A stretch of 64,000 bases of DNA from Rhizobium sp. BK316 (GCF_014193695.1 NZ_JACHZR010000002.1:124001-188000), one strand, 5' to 3'. Positions 33,947-43,599 are shown, numbered from the stretch's first letter. Made by a program: numbers and translations. Notes: generated by a model from the letters alone, not told the origin.

Positions 33947-34780
33947 TCAGTTGGTATTGCTGGCGGCGGCGGACGTCGTGTCTTTCGCCGCGAGCTTCTG
34001 CCAGGAATTCTGTTGCGAAAGCATGCCGCGCAGATAGGCGACATTCGCATCGGCCTGCTGCGGCGAGAGTTCGCGCCGCGCGATCTGCTCGGCCTCTGGA
34101 AAACGTCCCTGCAGCCCGACGGCGAGGGCGAGGTTCTGGCGCACGCGGCTGTCTGCGGAGGGCTGACCTGCCGCCGAGCGAAGATAGGTTTCCGCCGTGC
34201 GCAGATCGCCCGTCAGCAGATAGGACATGCCGAGGTTGGAAAGGATCGACGGCTCGTTCGGCTGGATGTCGAGCGCATCGCGGTAGCGCTGACGCGCATC
34301 GTTTGGCTTGCCCATCTGATCGAGGATCGCGCCTTCTGCCGAGATCAGCCGCCAGTCGGGACGGTCTGGCGTCTGCGCCCTGCCGATCGTGTCCAGCGCC
34401 TGCTGAAGCTGCCCCGCGGCTGCCTGCGCCTTGCCATAGGCGGCAAGCACATTGCGGTCGGCAGGATTGGCGATGGCGACCTGCTGCATGACGGCTAGCG
34501 CCTGTGCGTCGCGTCCGTTCATGCGCAGCAGATTGGCGTAGTTGACGCCGTTGACGGGATCGCGCGGGTTCTTCTCATAGGCCTGGCCGACGCGGTCGGT
34601 GGCGGCCCGCAATTGATTGGCGTCCATCTGCTCGACCGGCCTGTCGAGCTTCGGGATCGAGCCGGTCGTCATCCGGTCCTTTGCCGTCGTCGAGCAGCCG
34701 GCAAGCGCCAGCATGACGACGGCAGTCGCGGTTCCCTGCAAAATACGCTTCTTGAGAGGAATGGAGGCCGAGACGGGCAT
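33947..34780 (-). CDS. TadD-like TPR lipoprotein
   Basis: A 277-residue lipoprotein with lipobox LALAGCS near residue 27. Tetratricopeptide repeats follow (PVNGVNYANLLRMNGRDAQAL, DVLAAYGKAQ-like units, EPSILSNLGMSYLLTGDLRTAE). It carries the TTGSIPKLDRP stretch also found in rhizobial pilus lipoproteins. TadD is an outer-membrane-linked assembly factor for the secretin. It is the distal member of the tad region, on the opposite strand. ATG 34780 is chosen because the lipobox then falls at a normal distance. Confidence 0.85.
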   Translation of the reverse strand: MPVSASIPLKKRILQGTATAVVMLALAGCSTTAKDRMTTGSIPKLDRPVEQMDANQLRAATDRVGQAYEKNPRDPVNGVNYANLLRMNGRDAQALAVMQQVAIANPADRNVLAAYGKAQAAAGQLQQALDTIGRAQTPDRPDWRLISAEGAILDQMGKPNDARQRYRDALDIQPNEPSILSNLGMSYLLTGDLRTAETYLRSAAGQPSADSRVRQNLALAVGLQGRFPEAEQIARRELSPQQADANVAYLRGMLSQQNSWQKLAAKDTTSAAASNTN

Positions 34781-34860
34781 TGCGCGATCCTGAATGAAAT
34801 CGGCGCCTGACCTCAAAGCGGAACAGGGAAAGGTTTGACGCAATCTTCGCTCCAGCAATA

Positions 34861-34880
34861 GTCTGTTAACCCTAACAGAC
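34861..34880. promoter_or_regulatory. Perfect inverted repeat between divergent genes
   Basis: GTCTGTTA (34861-34868) and TAACAGAC (34873-34880) around a 4-base centre, in the gap between the TadD-like gene and the aminopeptidase, 40 bases before the latter's start. It could be an operator for either gene. Confidence 0.4.
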
Positions 34881-34919
34881 AGTTAAGAAGTGATTCTGCC
34901 CCCGCCTCCAAGGACAACC

Positions 34920-36311
34920 ATGGCCCCCTTCCAGTTCATCGAGAGACCGACGCCTTTCAACACCAAGGGTGGGTCGACGCTGCCGATCTTCGCTGTCACG
35001 CCCGCCCATATCGAAACCGGCACCATCGATCCGATCGCGCTCGATTGGGCTCGCAAAGCCGGCTACAAGGCGGAAAGCGGCTCGCTGCTTCTGATCCCGA
35101 CAGCCGATGGCCATCTCGGCGGTGCACTCTTCGGGCTCGGCACGAATCCGTCGGAGCAGCCCTACATCACCGGCAAGCTCGCCCGCGCGCTTCCGGCCGG
35201 CGACTGGCACATCGAGACCGCACCGCTGACGGCGAACCGTCTCGCGCTCGGCTTCGGCCTCGGCAGCTACCGTTTCGACCGTTACAAGTCCGAAAAATCC
35301 CCGGCCGCGACGCTGATGATCCCGCGCGATGCCGACGCCAACGAAATCAAGCGCCAGCTCGCCGGCGTCTTTCTTGCCCGCGACCTCATCAATACGCCGA
35401 CCAACGACATGGGTCCGGAGCAGCTCGAAGCCGCTTTCCGCAGCCTTGCCGCCCACTACAAGGCCGAGATGTCGGTCATCATTGGTGACGACCTGCTGAA
35501 GGAGAACTTCCCGCTGGTCCATACCGTCGGCCGCGCCAGTGCCGATGCGCCGCGCCTGCTGGAACTGCGCTGGGGCAAGAAGGGCCACCGCAAGGTGACG
35601 CTGGTCGGCAAGGGCGTCTGCTTCGATACAGGCGGCCTCGACATCAAGCCGGCTTCTTCCATGCTCTTGATGAAGAAGGATATGGGGGGTGCTGCAAACG
35701 TCATGGGCCTCGCGCTCATGATCATGGATGCAAAGCTGAAGGTCGATCTGCGTGTCATCGTCCCGGTCGTCGAGAATTCCATCTCGTCGAATGCCTTCCG
35801 CCCCGGCGACATCTACAAGAGCCGCAAGGGCCTGACGGTCCAGATCGACAACACCGATGCCGAAGGCCGCCTGATTTTGGCCGACGCACTCGCCTATGCC
35901 GACGAGGAAGAGCCCGATCTGCTGATCGACATGGCGACCCTGACGGGTGCTGCCCGCGTTGCCCTCGGCCCAGATCTGCCGCCCTTCTTCACTGATGATG
36001 AGAACCTCGCGCAAGACCTGATGGAATCAAGTCTCGAGACGGACGATCCGCTCTGGCGCCTGCCGCTTTACGCTGGCTACGAGAAGGACATCCGCACCAA
36101 GTTCGCCGATATCACCAATGCTCCGGCAGGCGGCATGGCCGGTGCGATCACTGCAGCACTGTTCCTGAAGCGGTTCGTCGGCAAAGCAAAGAGCTGGGCG
36201 CATTTCGATATCTACGGCTGGGCGCCGAACGAGCGCGCACATTCGCCTGGAGGCGGCGAGGCGCAGGCCATCCGTGCGCTCTACCATCATATTCGCCAGA
36301 GCGTCCGCTGA
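34920..36311 (+). CDS. Leucyl aminopeptidase family (M17) protein
   Basis: A 463-residue M17 metallo-aminopeptidase. The catalytic domain has GKGVCFDTGGLDIKP, MKKDMGGAA (metal Lys/Asp), and NTDAEGRLILADAL (metal Asp/Glu with active Arg). The N-terminal domain is shorter and different from E. coli PepA. Cytoplasmic, removing N-terminal residues from peptides. ATG 34920 is used. A terminator hairpin follows at 36341. Exact substrate preference unknown. Confidence 0.92.
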   Translation: MAPFQFIERPTPFNTKGGSTLPIFAVTPAHIETGTIDPIALDWARKAGYKAESGSLLLIPTADGHLGGALFGLGTNPSEQPYITGKLARALPAGDWHIETAPLTANRLALGFGLGSYRFDRYKSEKSPAATLMIPRDADANEIKRQLAGVFLARDLINTPTNDMGPEQLEAAFRSLAAHYKAEMSVIIGDDLLKENFPLVHTVGRASADAPRLLELRWGKKGHRKVTLVGKGVCFDTGGLDIKPASSMLLMKKDMGGAANVMGLALMIMDAKLKVDLRVIVPVVENSISSNAFRPGDIYKSRKGLTVQIDNTDAEGRLILADALAYADEEEPDLLIDMATLTGAARVALGPDLPPFFTDDENLAQDLMESSLETDDPLWRLPLYAGYEKDIRTKFADITNAPAGGMAGAITAALFLKRFVGKAKSWAHFDIYGWAPNERAHSPGGGEAQAIRALYHHIRQSVR

Positions 36312-36340
36312 GCCGGTCGTTAAAATTTTATTCACCTTGC

Positions 36341-36366
36341 GAGGCGGCATTCTGTGCCGCCTCTTG
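36341..36366 (+). terminator. Hairpin after aminopeptidase gene
   Basis: GAGGCGGCA (36341-36349) and TGCCGCCTC (36355-36363) with a 5-base loop, then TTGCTTG. A strong 9-bp stem with a modest T tail. Confidence 0.65.
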
Positions 36367-36425
36367 CTTGCGCGGGTCAATTGCCGGAAAATGAAACGTT
36401 AGCGTAACGATTTTCCGGAGGGGCC

Positions 36426-36776
36426 GTGCCGATTGAACTGACCGCCTCACAGGCGCTTGGCCTCTGGCACGGCGTGGCGCTCGACCAAGTCCGTCACGAC
36501 AACAGAGATTTGACGTTGCGCCAGATGGCGATCCTGCTGCATATCTATCTCGTGCCGCCGCCGCATACCGTGCGCGGGCTGGCCGCGACGCTGAACGTGA
36601 CGAAACCGGTCATCACCCGGGCGCTGGATACGATGGGCGAGATGGGCCTCGTCGATCGCGTCCGCGACGATGCCGACCGGCGCAATGTCATCATCAAGCG
36701 CACCGTTGGCGGCGCGCTCTATCTCGAAAAGCTCGGCGATCTCGTGCGCGAGCAGGGCCGCAAGCTTCCGGTCTGA
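36426..36776 (+). CDS. MarR-family transcriptional regulator
   Basis: A 116-residue winged-helix regulator starting at GTG 36426 with GGAGG just upstream. Core: LTLRQMAILLHIYL, then VRGLAATLNVTKPVITRALDTMGEMGLV (recognition helix), and the wing DDADRRNVIIKRT. It is shorter than typical MarR proteins (about 140) because the C-terminal dimer helix is brief. It lies 38 bases before the NlpC/P60 gene and may be in the same transcript. Ligand unknown. Confidence 0.85.
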   Translation: MPIELTASQALGLWHGVALDQVRHDNRDLTLRQMAILLHIYLVPPPHTVRGLAATLNVTKPVITRALDTMGEMGLVDRVRDDADRRNVIIKRTVGGALYLEKLGDLVREQGRKLPV

Positions 36777-36814
36777 AAGGCCCCCGACTGAAAGGCCCAT
36801 TTGAAAGGAATTCC

Positions 36815-37669
36815 ATGACGATGCTCGACCGCCGCCTTCACGCTTATCGCCCGGATCTCGCGGAAGCCGGCCTTGAAGGCAAGGTCGAAGCGACGCGCTT
36901 TGTGAGCGGCACGCCGGCGCGCGTCTGCGTTCCGGTCATTGCCTTGCGTCCGCAGCCGGATCTTGCCCGTGGTATTGATACGGAGCTGCTTTTCGGCGAG
37001 GACGTTACGGTCTTCGATCGTGCTGATGGCTGGTGCTGGGTCAAGGCCACATCCGACGGCTATGTCGGCTACCTGCCCGAACAGGCGATCGCCGAAGCGG
37101 TGCCGGCTCCGACACATATCGTCGTTCCGCAGCGCACCTTCCTCTATCCCGAACCGGAATTGCGCAAACCGTATAAGACAGTGCTGTCGATGGGCAGTCG
37201 TGTCCATATATCAGGCGAAACGGAAGCGCGCGGCAATCGCTATCTGGTGCTCAATGACGGCACGGCGATCTTCTCCAAGCATCTCCAGCCGCTTGGAGCG
37301 TTGGATGGCCAGGACTACGTCGATATCGCTGCCCGCTTCCTGGAAACACCCTATCTCTGGGGCGGCCGCTCCGGCCTTGGCATCGATTGCTCCGGCCTCA
37401 TCCAGCTTGCGCTGCAGATGACCGGCAGAAGCGCGCCGCGCGATACCGATATGCAGGCGGCTGGCCTTGGCGAGCCGATCGAGCGCTCAGATGTACGCCG
37501 CGGCGATCTGGTCTTCTGGAAGGGGCACGTCGCCATCTTCGAAGATCCCGAAACCATCATCCACGCCAACGGTCACACGATGACCGTGGCGCGTGAGAAT
37601 TTCGACGCTGCCGTCAAGCGCATCGGCTGGCTCTACGAACAGCCGACCGGCTATCGGCGCCCGTTCTGA
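36815..37669 (+). CDS. NlpC/P60 cell-wall hydrolase with SH3-like domains
   Basis: A 284-residue protein. Residues 30-150 hold two SH3b-like segments (GEDVTVFDRADGWCWVKA, MGSRVHISGE). The NlpC/P60 domain follows with catalytic Cys in GIDCSGLIQLAL, His in KGHVAIFED and polar residue in IIHANGH. No signal peptide is visible, as in many rhizobial members of this type. Predicted gamma-D-glutamyl/diamino-acid endopeptidase acting on muropeptides. The 3' end overlaps the convergent amidase gene by 19 bases. Confidence 0.9.
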   Translation: MTMLDRRLHAYRPDLAEAGLEGKVEATRFVSGTPARVCVPVIALRPQPDLARGIDTELLFGEDVTVFDRADGWCWVKATSDGYVGYLPEQAIAEAVPAPTHIVVPQRTFLYPEPELRKPYKTVLSMGSRVHISGETEARGNRYLVLNDGTAIFSKHLQPLGALDGQDYVDIAARFLETPYLWGGRSGLGIDCSGLIQLALQMTGRSAPRDTDMQAAGLGEPIERSDVRRGDLVFWKGHVAIFEDPETIIHANGHTMTVARENFDAAVKRIGWLYEQPTGYRRPF

Positions 37670-39066
37670 GATTGCTTTCGGACGGTCGGCGGCTTTGGCC
37701 AGTCCTTGATGCCGCCCGTCCAATCCTCGAATGCTTTCGAGAGTTTCAGCACCCGCATGTCGTCGAAGCGTGGTCCGACGATCTGCAGGCCGATCGGCAT
37801 GCCCTTCGAGAAGCCGCAATTGATGGACGACGCCGGCTGTTCCGACATGTTCCACGGCACCGTGAAGGCGATGTGCTCGAAGGGCAGCTTCGGATCGTTG
37901 GTCGGAGAGGGCCATTCGGCCGGATAGGAGACGACCGGATTGGTCGGTGACAACACCGCATCGACCTCGGTGAAAAGCCGGCCACAGGTCTTGCGCATTT
38001 CGATCGTCTGATTGAAACCCTTGACGGCATCCACGCCGCTGACATCGGCACCGCCCTTCGCCCATTCGTAGATATAGGGCAGGATCGTTTCGCGGCGCTC
38101 CTCGCTCAGCCCGGCAATGTCGCCCCAGAAACGCGCACGCCAGAAATCGTCGAGCCCATCGAGCATGGTCCGTGTCAGCACCGGCCCTGCGGAAACGATC
38201 GTCGCACCCGCCTTCTCGAAGAGTTTCGCGGCCTGCTCGACGGCAATCTTCACATCATCATCGACAGCCAGGCCGCAGCCCGCATCGAGCATCAGTCCGA
38301 TCCGCATGCCGCTGAGATCGATAGCAAGATTCATCCAGTCGAAATCATTCGGCGGCAGACTGGTGCCGTCGCGCCAGTCGGGGCGGGAAAGGGTTGCCAT
38401 CGAATAAGCGGCATCCTCCACCGTCCGGGTCATCGGTCCCGCGCAGCGACCGACATAATAGGGGTCAACTGGAATGCGCCCATGGCTCGGCTTGAAGCCG
38501 AACACACCAGTCCAGCCGGCCGGCAGGCGCACAGAACCGCCAATATCCGTGCCGATATGCAGTGGCCCGTAGCCGGCAGCCGCCGCCGCCGAAGCGCCGG
38601 CGCTCGAACCGCCGGGGTTCTGTGTGATGTCCCACGGGTTGCGGCTGAGATGATGGAAACTGGAAAGGCCTGACGAGAGCATGCCGTAGTCTGGGCAGGT
38701 CGTCTTGGCGAAGATGATCGCGCCGTCCTCCCGCAGCCGCGCCGCTGCCGGCGCATCCGCTTCCGCTGGCTTCAACTCGACCGCCTTCGTGCCGAGCGGC
38801 ACCGGTTGTCCCTTGGTGGCGATCAATTCCTTGAGGGTAACAGGAATGCCGTCGAGCGGTCCGAGCGTTTCACCTTTCATCCAGCGCTCGCCCGATGCCA
38901 TTGCCTGCTCGCGCGCTGCTTCCGGATCATAGAGATAAAGCGCTGCGATCGAAGGCTCCCAGGCATCGATATGCTTTTCGAGCGCGAGCCAGTAGTCGAG
39001 CGGCGAGAGGCTTTTGTCAGCGAAGCGTCGCCTGAGTTCGCGGATGGTGAAATCGGTATCTGGCAT
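37651..39066 (-). CDS. Amidase (amidase signature family)
   Basis: A 471-residue amidase with the Ser-Ser-Lys signature region: LKELIATKG (catalytic Lys), then NPGGSSAGASAAAAAGYGPLHIGTDIGGSVRLPA (both serines). Cytoplasmic hydrolase of amides; substrate not evident. It is the last gene of the minus-strand unit with the dipeptide-type ABC transporter, so it may act on the imported compound. The C-terminal end overlaps the NlpC gene. Confidence 0.92.
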   Translation of the reverse strand: MPDTDFTIRELRRRFADKSLSPLDYWLALEKHIDAWEPSIAALYLYDPEAAREQAMASGERWMKGETLGPLDGIPVTLKELIATKGQPVPLGTKAVELKPAEADAPAAARLREDGAIIFAKTTCPDYGMLSSGLSSFHHLSRNPWDITQNPGGSSAGASAAAAAGYGPLHIGTDIGGSVRLPAGWTGVFGFKPSHGRIPVDPYYVGRCAGPMTRTVEDAAYSMATLSRPDWRDGTSLPPNDFDWMNLAIDLSGMRIGLMLDAGCGLAVDDDVKIAVEQAAKLFEKAGATIVSAGPVLTRTMLDGLDDFWRARFWGDIAGLSEERRETILPYIYEWAKGGADVSGVDAVKGFNQTIEMRKTCGRLFTEVDAVLSPTNPVVSYPAEWPSPTNDPKLPFEHIAFTVPWNMSEQPASSINCGFSKGMPIGLQIVGPRFDDMRVLKLSKAFEDWTGGIKDWPKPPTVRKQSQNGRR

Positions 39067-39102
39067 GGTCTGATCTTTCGGGCGGTTTGTCTTGGGAGGA
39101 CA

Positions 39103-39969
39103 TCAGCGGCTCGCTTCGCGCGGGTCGAACAGATCGCGCAATCCGTCACCCAGCATGTTGAAGCCGAAGACGGTGAGCGCGATGGCAAGGCCGGGCAGGA
39201 TTGCCAGCCACGGAGCAAGCGAAAGGAAGGTCTGCGCGTCCGCCAGCATGCGTCCCCAGGTCGGCGCGGGCGGCGCCATGCCGAGGCCGAGGAAGGAAAG
39301 GCCGGCCTCGGTCAGGATCGCGAGGCCGAGCTGGATCGCCGCATGCACGATGATCTGGCTCATGATGTTCGGCAGCACATGCCGCACCGAGATCGTGAAG
39401 CGGCTGTTGCCGATCGCCTGCGCCGCCAGCACATAGTCGCGGCTCCAGGCCTGCAGGGAGGTAGCGAGCGTCACGCGTGCAAAGACCGGTATCATGAAGA
39501 CGGCGATGGCCGCGATGGCGGTAAAGCGTCCCGGCCCGAGAAATGCACCGAGTATCATGGCGGAAAGGATCGGCGGCAGCGCAAAGATCACGTCGCAGGC
39601 GCGCATCAGCAGCGCCTCACAGGGGCCGCGGATGGCCGCCGCGGAAACACCGGCGATCGAACCAAGCGTGCCGCCGATGGCGACCGCGCTGATGGCGATG
39701 GACAGCGAATTCCAGCACCCGACCATCAGCATAGAGAGCACATCACGGCCGAACTGGTCCGTGCCGAGCAGGCCGAAGGCAAGCGGCGGCTGCAGCTTGT
39801 GAATGATCTGCATCTTCGCCGGCGGCAGCGGTGTCCAGAACAGCGATAGCAAGGCAATGGCAGCCAGAAAGCCGACGATACCGATGCCGGCGATCAGGTT
39901 CTTTCGCCGGCTAAATCGGAAGCTTCGGCGACGCCGGACAAAGGCGGAGGAAACGATGGGTGCCATCAT
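39103..39969 (-). CDS. Dipeptide/oligopeptide ABC transporter permease (DppC-like)
   Basis: A 288-residue permease with about six membrane segments and an N-terminal basic stretch (RRRRSFRFSRRK). The DppC region reads PLAFGLLGTDQFGRDVLSML, and the EAA-like loop reads DYVLAAQAIGNSRFTISVRHVLPN. The start at 39969 overlaps the upstream permease by four bases (ATGA). Part of the transporter with the next two genes; no ATPase gene is in this cluster, so one must be supplied elsewhere. Confidence 0.9.
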   Translation of the reverse strand: MMAPIVSSAFVRRRRSFRFSRRKNLIAGIGIVGFLAAIALLSLFWTPLPPAKMQIIHKLQPPLAFGLLGTDQFGRDVLSMLMVGCWNSLSIAISAVAIGGTLGSIAGVSAAAIRGPCEALLMRACDVIFALPPILSAMILGAFLGPGRFTAIAAIAVFMIPVFARVTLATSLQAWSRDYVLAAQAIGNSRFTISVRHVLPNIMSQIIVHAAIQLGLAILTEAGLSFLGLGMAPPAPTWGRMLADAQTFLSLAPWLAILPGLAIALTVFGFNMLGDGLRDLFDPREASR

Positions 39970-40913
39970 GCCGCCTTTCGCATGCGCGGGTCGATCACGA
40001 GATAGGAGAGATCGACGATGAAGTTCATGACGATGACGAGGCCTGCGAAGAACAACACGACATCCTGCATGACGACGATGTCGCGCTGCGACAGGGCCTG
40101 AAAGGCAAGCCGCCCCAGCCCCGGCAGGTTGAAGACGTTTTCGACCAGCACCGCGCCAGCGACAAGAAAGGTGAATTGCAGCCCGAGAATGGTCAGGATC
40201 GGTACCAGCGCATTCGGCACGATATGCCGCCAGAGCACGGTGCTTTGCGGCAGCCCCTTGGCGACGGCGGTACGCGCGAAATCCTCGTGCATGGTGTCGA
40301 GCACCGCAGACCGTGCGACGCGCGTGAGAACGCCGGCCTGCGGCAGCGCCAGCGCCACTGCCGGCATCAGCAGCGCCTGCAGCGCTGGCAGAAGCCCGGC
40401 GTCCCATCCCGGAAAACCGCCTGCCGGCATCAGCCCGAGCGTTGTGGAGAACAGGATGATGAGCAGCAGCGCCACCCAGAAGGCCGGCACGGCGATGCTG
40501 ATCTGCGAGAAGATCGTGGCGATCGCATCGAGGATGCCACCCCGCCGCGCCGCTGCCAGCACGCCGAGCGGCAGTGCAATCAGCACCGACAGTACGATGG
40601 CGATCAACGCGAGCGGCAGCGTCACGGCCAACCGCTCGACGATCAGCCCGGCGACCGGTACGCCGTAGGTGTAGGACTGCCCGAGATTGCCGGAGAAGAC
40701 GCCGGCGAGCCATTGGCCGTAACGCAGGATGAGCGGCTGGTCGAGGCCGAGCTCATGCCGCAACGCTGCCAGTGTCTCCGGGCTTGCCGAGGTGCCGAGC
40801 ATGATCGAGGCGGGATCGCCCGGCAGCAGATCCATGACGGCGAAGATCACAAGCGAAACGACGAGAAGGGTAAGGACTAGGCCGGCAAGGCGGCGGGAAA
40901 GCAGTGCGATCAT
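39966..40913 (-). CDS. Dipeptide/oligopeptide ABC transporter permease (DppB-like)
   Basis: A 315-residue permease with about six hydrophobic segments. Conserved features are FAVMDLLPGDPASIMLGTSASPETL after the first helix and HEDFARTAVAKGLPQSTVLWRHIVPNAL as the ATPase-contact loop. Translationally coupled to the DppC-like gene. Lies 42 bases downstream of the binding-protein gene. Confidence 0.92.
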   Translation of the reverse strand: MIALLSRRLAGLVLTLLVVSLVIFAVMDLLPGDPASIMLGTSASPETLAALRHELGLDQPLILRYGQWLAGVFSGNLGQSYTYGVPVAGLIVERLAVTLPLALIAIVLSVLIALPLGVLAAARRGGILDAIATIFSQISIAVPAFWVALLLIILFSTTLGLMPAGGFPGWDAGLLPALQALLMPAVALALPQAGVLTRVARSAVLDTMHEDFARTAVAKGLPQSTVLWRHIVPNALVPILTILGLQFTFLVAGAVLVENVFNLPGLGRLAFQALSQRDIVVMQDVVLFFAGLVIVMNFIVDLSYLVIDPRMRKAA

Positions 40914-40955
40914 ATCGTCTTCGTCACCCTGTCAGCCGCCACCCGCCCTCGATCC

Positions 40956-42485
40956 TTACTCTTCCCAGGAAACGTTGCTGAGAACGTTGGAGGGGATCGG
41001 CTCGTTCTCCCACAGGCCCTTCAGCTTCTTGTCCCAGACGCCGAGTTTAGGCATGACGAAAAGGTAGAGCGCCGGCACGTCCTCGGCGAGAATCTTCTGC
41101 GCTTCGCCGTAAAACTTCGCCTGCTCGGCTGGATCGGTCGTTTCCTGCACCTTCTTCATGAGATCGTTGAAGGCCGGATTCTTGTAGTTGAAGTAATAGG
41201 GATCGCGCGAATAGATATCGATGTCCATCGGTTCGGCATGGGCGACGATCGTCATGTCGTAGTCACGGCTGGTCATGACATCCTTCACCCACTTCGCCGG
41301 GAATTCCGTGGGCTCGATATTCATCGTCACGCCGATCTCGGCCAACATGGCCTGCATCACCTGTGCGCTGCGCGGCGCATAGGCCATCTGCGGTGATTTG
41401 ATCGTGAAGGTGAAGCCGTTGGGATAACCGGCCTCAGTAAGCAGTGCCTTGGCCTTTTCGACATTATAAGGCAGCACGCCCGTCATGTCCTGATAACCGG
41501 GATCGTTCGGGGTATAGTGGCTGCCGATGGCCGTGCCCAGGCCGGACCAGGCACCATCGATGACGGTCTGGCGGTCGATCGCCATCATCAGGGCCTGGCG
41601 TACGCGCTTGTTGTCGAACGGCTTGCGTGCATTGTTCATGCCGGCAACGACCTTGAGTTCGGTATTTCCGACCTTGGTCGCAAGACGCGCATCGCCATCG
41701 AAGGAACTCATCAGCTCCGGTGCGGCAAATTCCGGAAAGGCGTCGAGATCGCCGGATTTCAGTGCCGCCGCCTGTGCCTGAGGATCGTTGATGAAGCGGA
41801 AGGTCACCTTGTCGAGCTTGGCGCTACCATCCTTGTTCCAGTAATCGTCATTCTTGACCAGTTCCACGTGGTCGCCCTTGGCCCAGGCGGAAAATTTGAA
41901 CGGCCCGGTACCAACAGGCGTCGTCTTATCGTTATCGGCAGATTTCGGCCCGACCATGACAGAGGCCGGCCAGCCGAGCCAGTAGATCAGGCTGCCGGTC
42001 GGGGTGGAGAGATGCAGCACCAGCGTTTCGGCATCGGGCGTGTCGATGGACGCGATCGACGCGAAGAAGCGCTTTTGCGGATTGACGGAATCTTTGCCGC
42101 GGGCGCGGTCGAGGGCGAATTTTGCGGCGGCGGAATCAAAGGCCTCGCCATCATGGAATTTCACGCCGCTCTGCAGCTTGAACGTATAGGTCAGGCCATC
42201 AGGGGAAATCTCCCAGCTCTTGGCGAGCTGCGGCTGCACCTTGCCGGTCTCGTCAATCCTGACCAGCCCTTCAAAGATATTTTGCCAGGTCACCTGGCCG
42301 ATGGCGACGGGGGCGGCAATCGTCGGGTCGAGTCCGGTCGGCTCGACGCTCATGCCGAGACTGAGCGTGGTCTTGGCGGCTTCCGCGGGCGTCAGCGCCA
42401 GCATCATGATGCCGGCGGAAAGCGCAGCGCCCATCGAAAGACGCCGCATGAGGCGCGCCGACGGCGCGAGCGAAACCTTGATCAT
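40956..42485 (-). CDS. Peptide/opine-type ABC transporter substrate-binding protein
   Basis: A 509-residue SBP_bac_5 family protein. A Sec signal peptide ends at AEAAK, then MSVEPTGLDPTIAAPVAIGQVTWQNIFEGL opens the mature fold, followed by GLTYTFKLQSGVKFHDGEAFDSAA and GTGPFKF. Soluble periplasmic receptor, without a lipobox. The ATG at 42485 follows GGGGAAC. First gene of the transporter group. Neighbouring amidase and P1 peptidase suggest an amide- or peptide-like ligand, by inference. Confidence 0.92.
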   Translation of the reverse strand: MIKVSLAPSARLMRRLSMGAALSAGIMMLALTPAEAAKTTLSLGMSVEPTGLDPTIAAPVAIGQVTWQNIFEGLVRIDETGKVQPQLAKSWEISPDGLTYTFKLQSGVKFHDGEAFDSAAAKFALDRARGKDSVNPQKRFFASIASIDTPDAETLVLHLSTPTGSLIYWLGWPASVMVGPKSADNDKTTPVGTGPFKFSAWAKGDHVELVKNDDYWNKDGSAKLDKVTFRFINDPQAQAAALKSGDLDAFPEFAAPELMSSFDGDARLATKVGNTELKVVAGMNNARKPFDNKRVRQALMMAIDRQTVIDGAWSGLGTAIGSHYTPNDPGYQDMTGVLPYNVEKAKALLTEAGYPNGFTFTIKSPQMAYAPRSAQVMQAMLAEIGVTMNIEPTEFPAKWVKDVMTSRDYDMTIVAHAEPMDIDIYSRDPYYFNYKNPAFNDLMKKVQETTDPAEQAKFYGEAQKILAEDVPALYLFVMPKLGVWDKKLKGLWENEPIPSNVLSNVSWEE

Positions 42486-42634
42486 CCTGTTCCCCTGTTT
42501 GGTTCCGCTGTTCGGCAGAACCCTTTTGCGCATAGAGTGACACCACGGCAGTGCACACACAATGACGATTTTGTGTGCTCAGTGTAGCCGAAAAAGCTAC
42601 ACCGTAATTCTTGGCCCAATGCAAGCCCGTGGGT

Positions 42635-43555
42635 CTACTCTTTGCTTCCCGCCCTGCGGTTGGCGCGTTCGCGCATGAAGCGTTCGATGAAATCGAGAAG
42701 CTTCGTTGCGGCAAAGGAAAGCTGCCGGTCGGGCGCCACGCAGAGATCGACATGCGTGCGGATGCCGGTCTTGCCGGCAAGGGGAATGGCGCAGAGCTGC
42801 CCGGCCTCGATTTCGCGGCGAACGGTCAGCGCCGGCAGCAGCGTTACCGCCGCGCCGCTCAATACCAGTTCTTTGAGCATTTCGAGCGAACTCGTCACGA
42901 AGACCGGATCGAGGCTCAGCCCTTCCTTCTCGAAGAGCGCGTCGAAGGCCTGGCGGAAACCGAAGGATTGATCGGGCAGCGCCAAAGCATATTCGGCCAG
43001 CTCCTTGAGCGGAATATCCGGCCGCGACGCTGCGGGATGGTTCGGCGCGGTGATGAGATCATAGGCGATTTCCGAGCGCAGCCGCACCTTGGTGCCGGAC
43101 ATCGGCGGCGCAAACAGCGTCACAGCAATATCGGCTTCCGCGCTGTTGACGGCTTCGATGGCTGCCCGTGCGCTGGTGATCGTCACGGCAAAGCGCAGCT
43201 TCGGATATTTCAGGCTGAATTCGGCGAGCGCCGGCGCAAGCAGATTAGCGACCGTCGCACCGTTCGCATAAATGTTGACACGGCCGCGCTGCAGGCCCTT
43301 CAAGTCCTCGATCAGCTGCTGCACATGGTCGAGCTCGCGCAGCGTGCGGCCGGCGCGTGCTGCCAGCAGTTCCCCGGCAGCCGTCAGCTTCACACCGCGG
43401 GCACTGCGTTCGACCAGGGGCGCGCCGAAGTGGTATTCGAGGTTCTCGATCTGCCGGCTGATCGCCGTCGGCGCGACATTCAGGTTTTCGGCTGCCTGGC
43501 GCATGGAGTTGGTTCGCACCAGCTCGTCAAAATACATCAGCGCCCGAATCTGCAT
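42635..43555 (-). CDS. LysR-family transcriptional regulator
   Basis: A 306-residue LysR protein. The N-terminal HTH reads MRQAAENLNVAPTAISRQIENLEYHFG, followed by the linker helix and effector domain (SGAAVTLLPALTVRREIEAG). It lies between the P1 peptidase and the transporter genes on the same strand, so it is the likely local regulator. Being co-directional rather than divergent, it may be co-transcribed with its targets. Confidence 0.92.
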   Translation of the reverse strand: MQIRALMYFDELVRTNSMRQAAENLNVAPTAISRQIENLEYHFGAPLVERSARGVKLTAAGELLAARAGRTLRELDHVQQLIEDLKGLQRGRVNIYANGATVANLLAPALAEFSLKYPKLRFAVTITSARAAIEAVNSAEADIAVTLFAPPMSGTKVRLRSEIAYDLITAPNHPAASRPDIPLKELAEYALALPDQSFGFRQAFDALFEKEGLSLDPVFVTSSLEMLKELVLSGAAVTLLPALTVRREIEAGQLCAIPLAGKTGIRTHVDLCVAPDRQLSFAATKLLDFIERFMRERANRRAGSKE

Positions 43556-43599
43556 TCACCCGTTCTCCGCCGTCAGGCTCTTTTATGTAATCTAGGCAA

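Noticed and set aside
39103-40713. Single 536-codon permease
   Set aside because: The N-terminal 248 codons are an out-of-frame shadow of the upstream DppB-like gene; the true permease begins at 39969 with an ATGA overlap.
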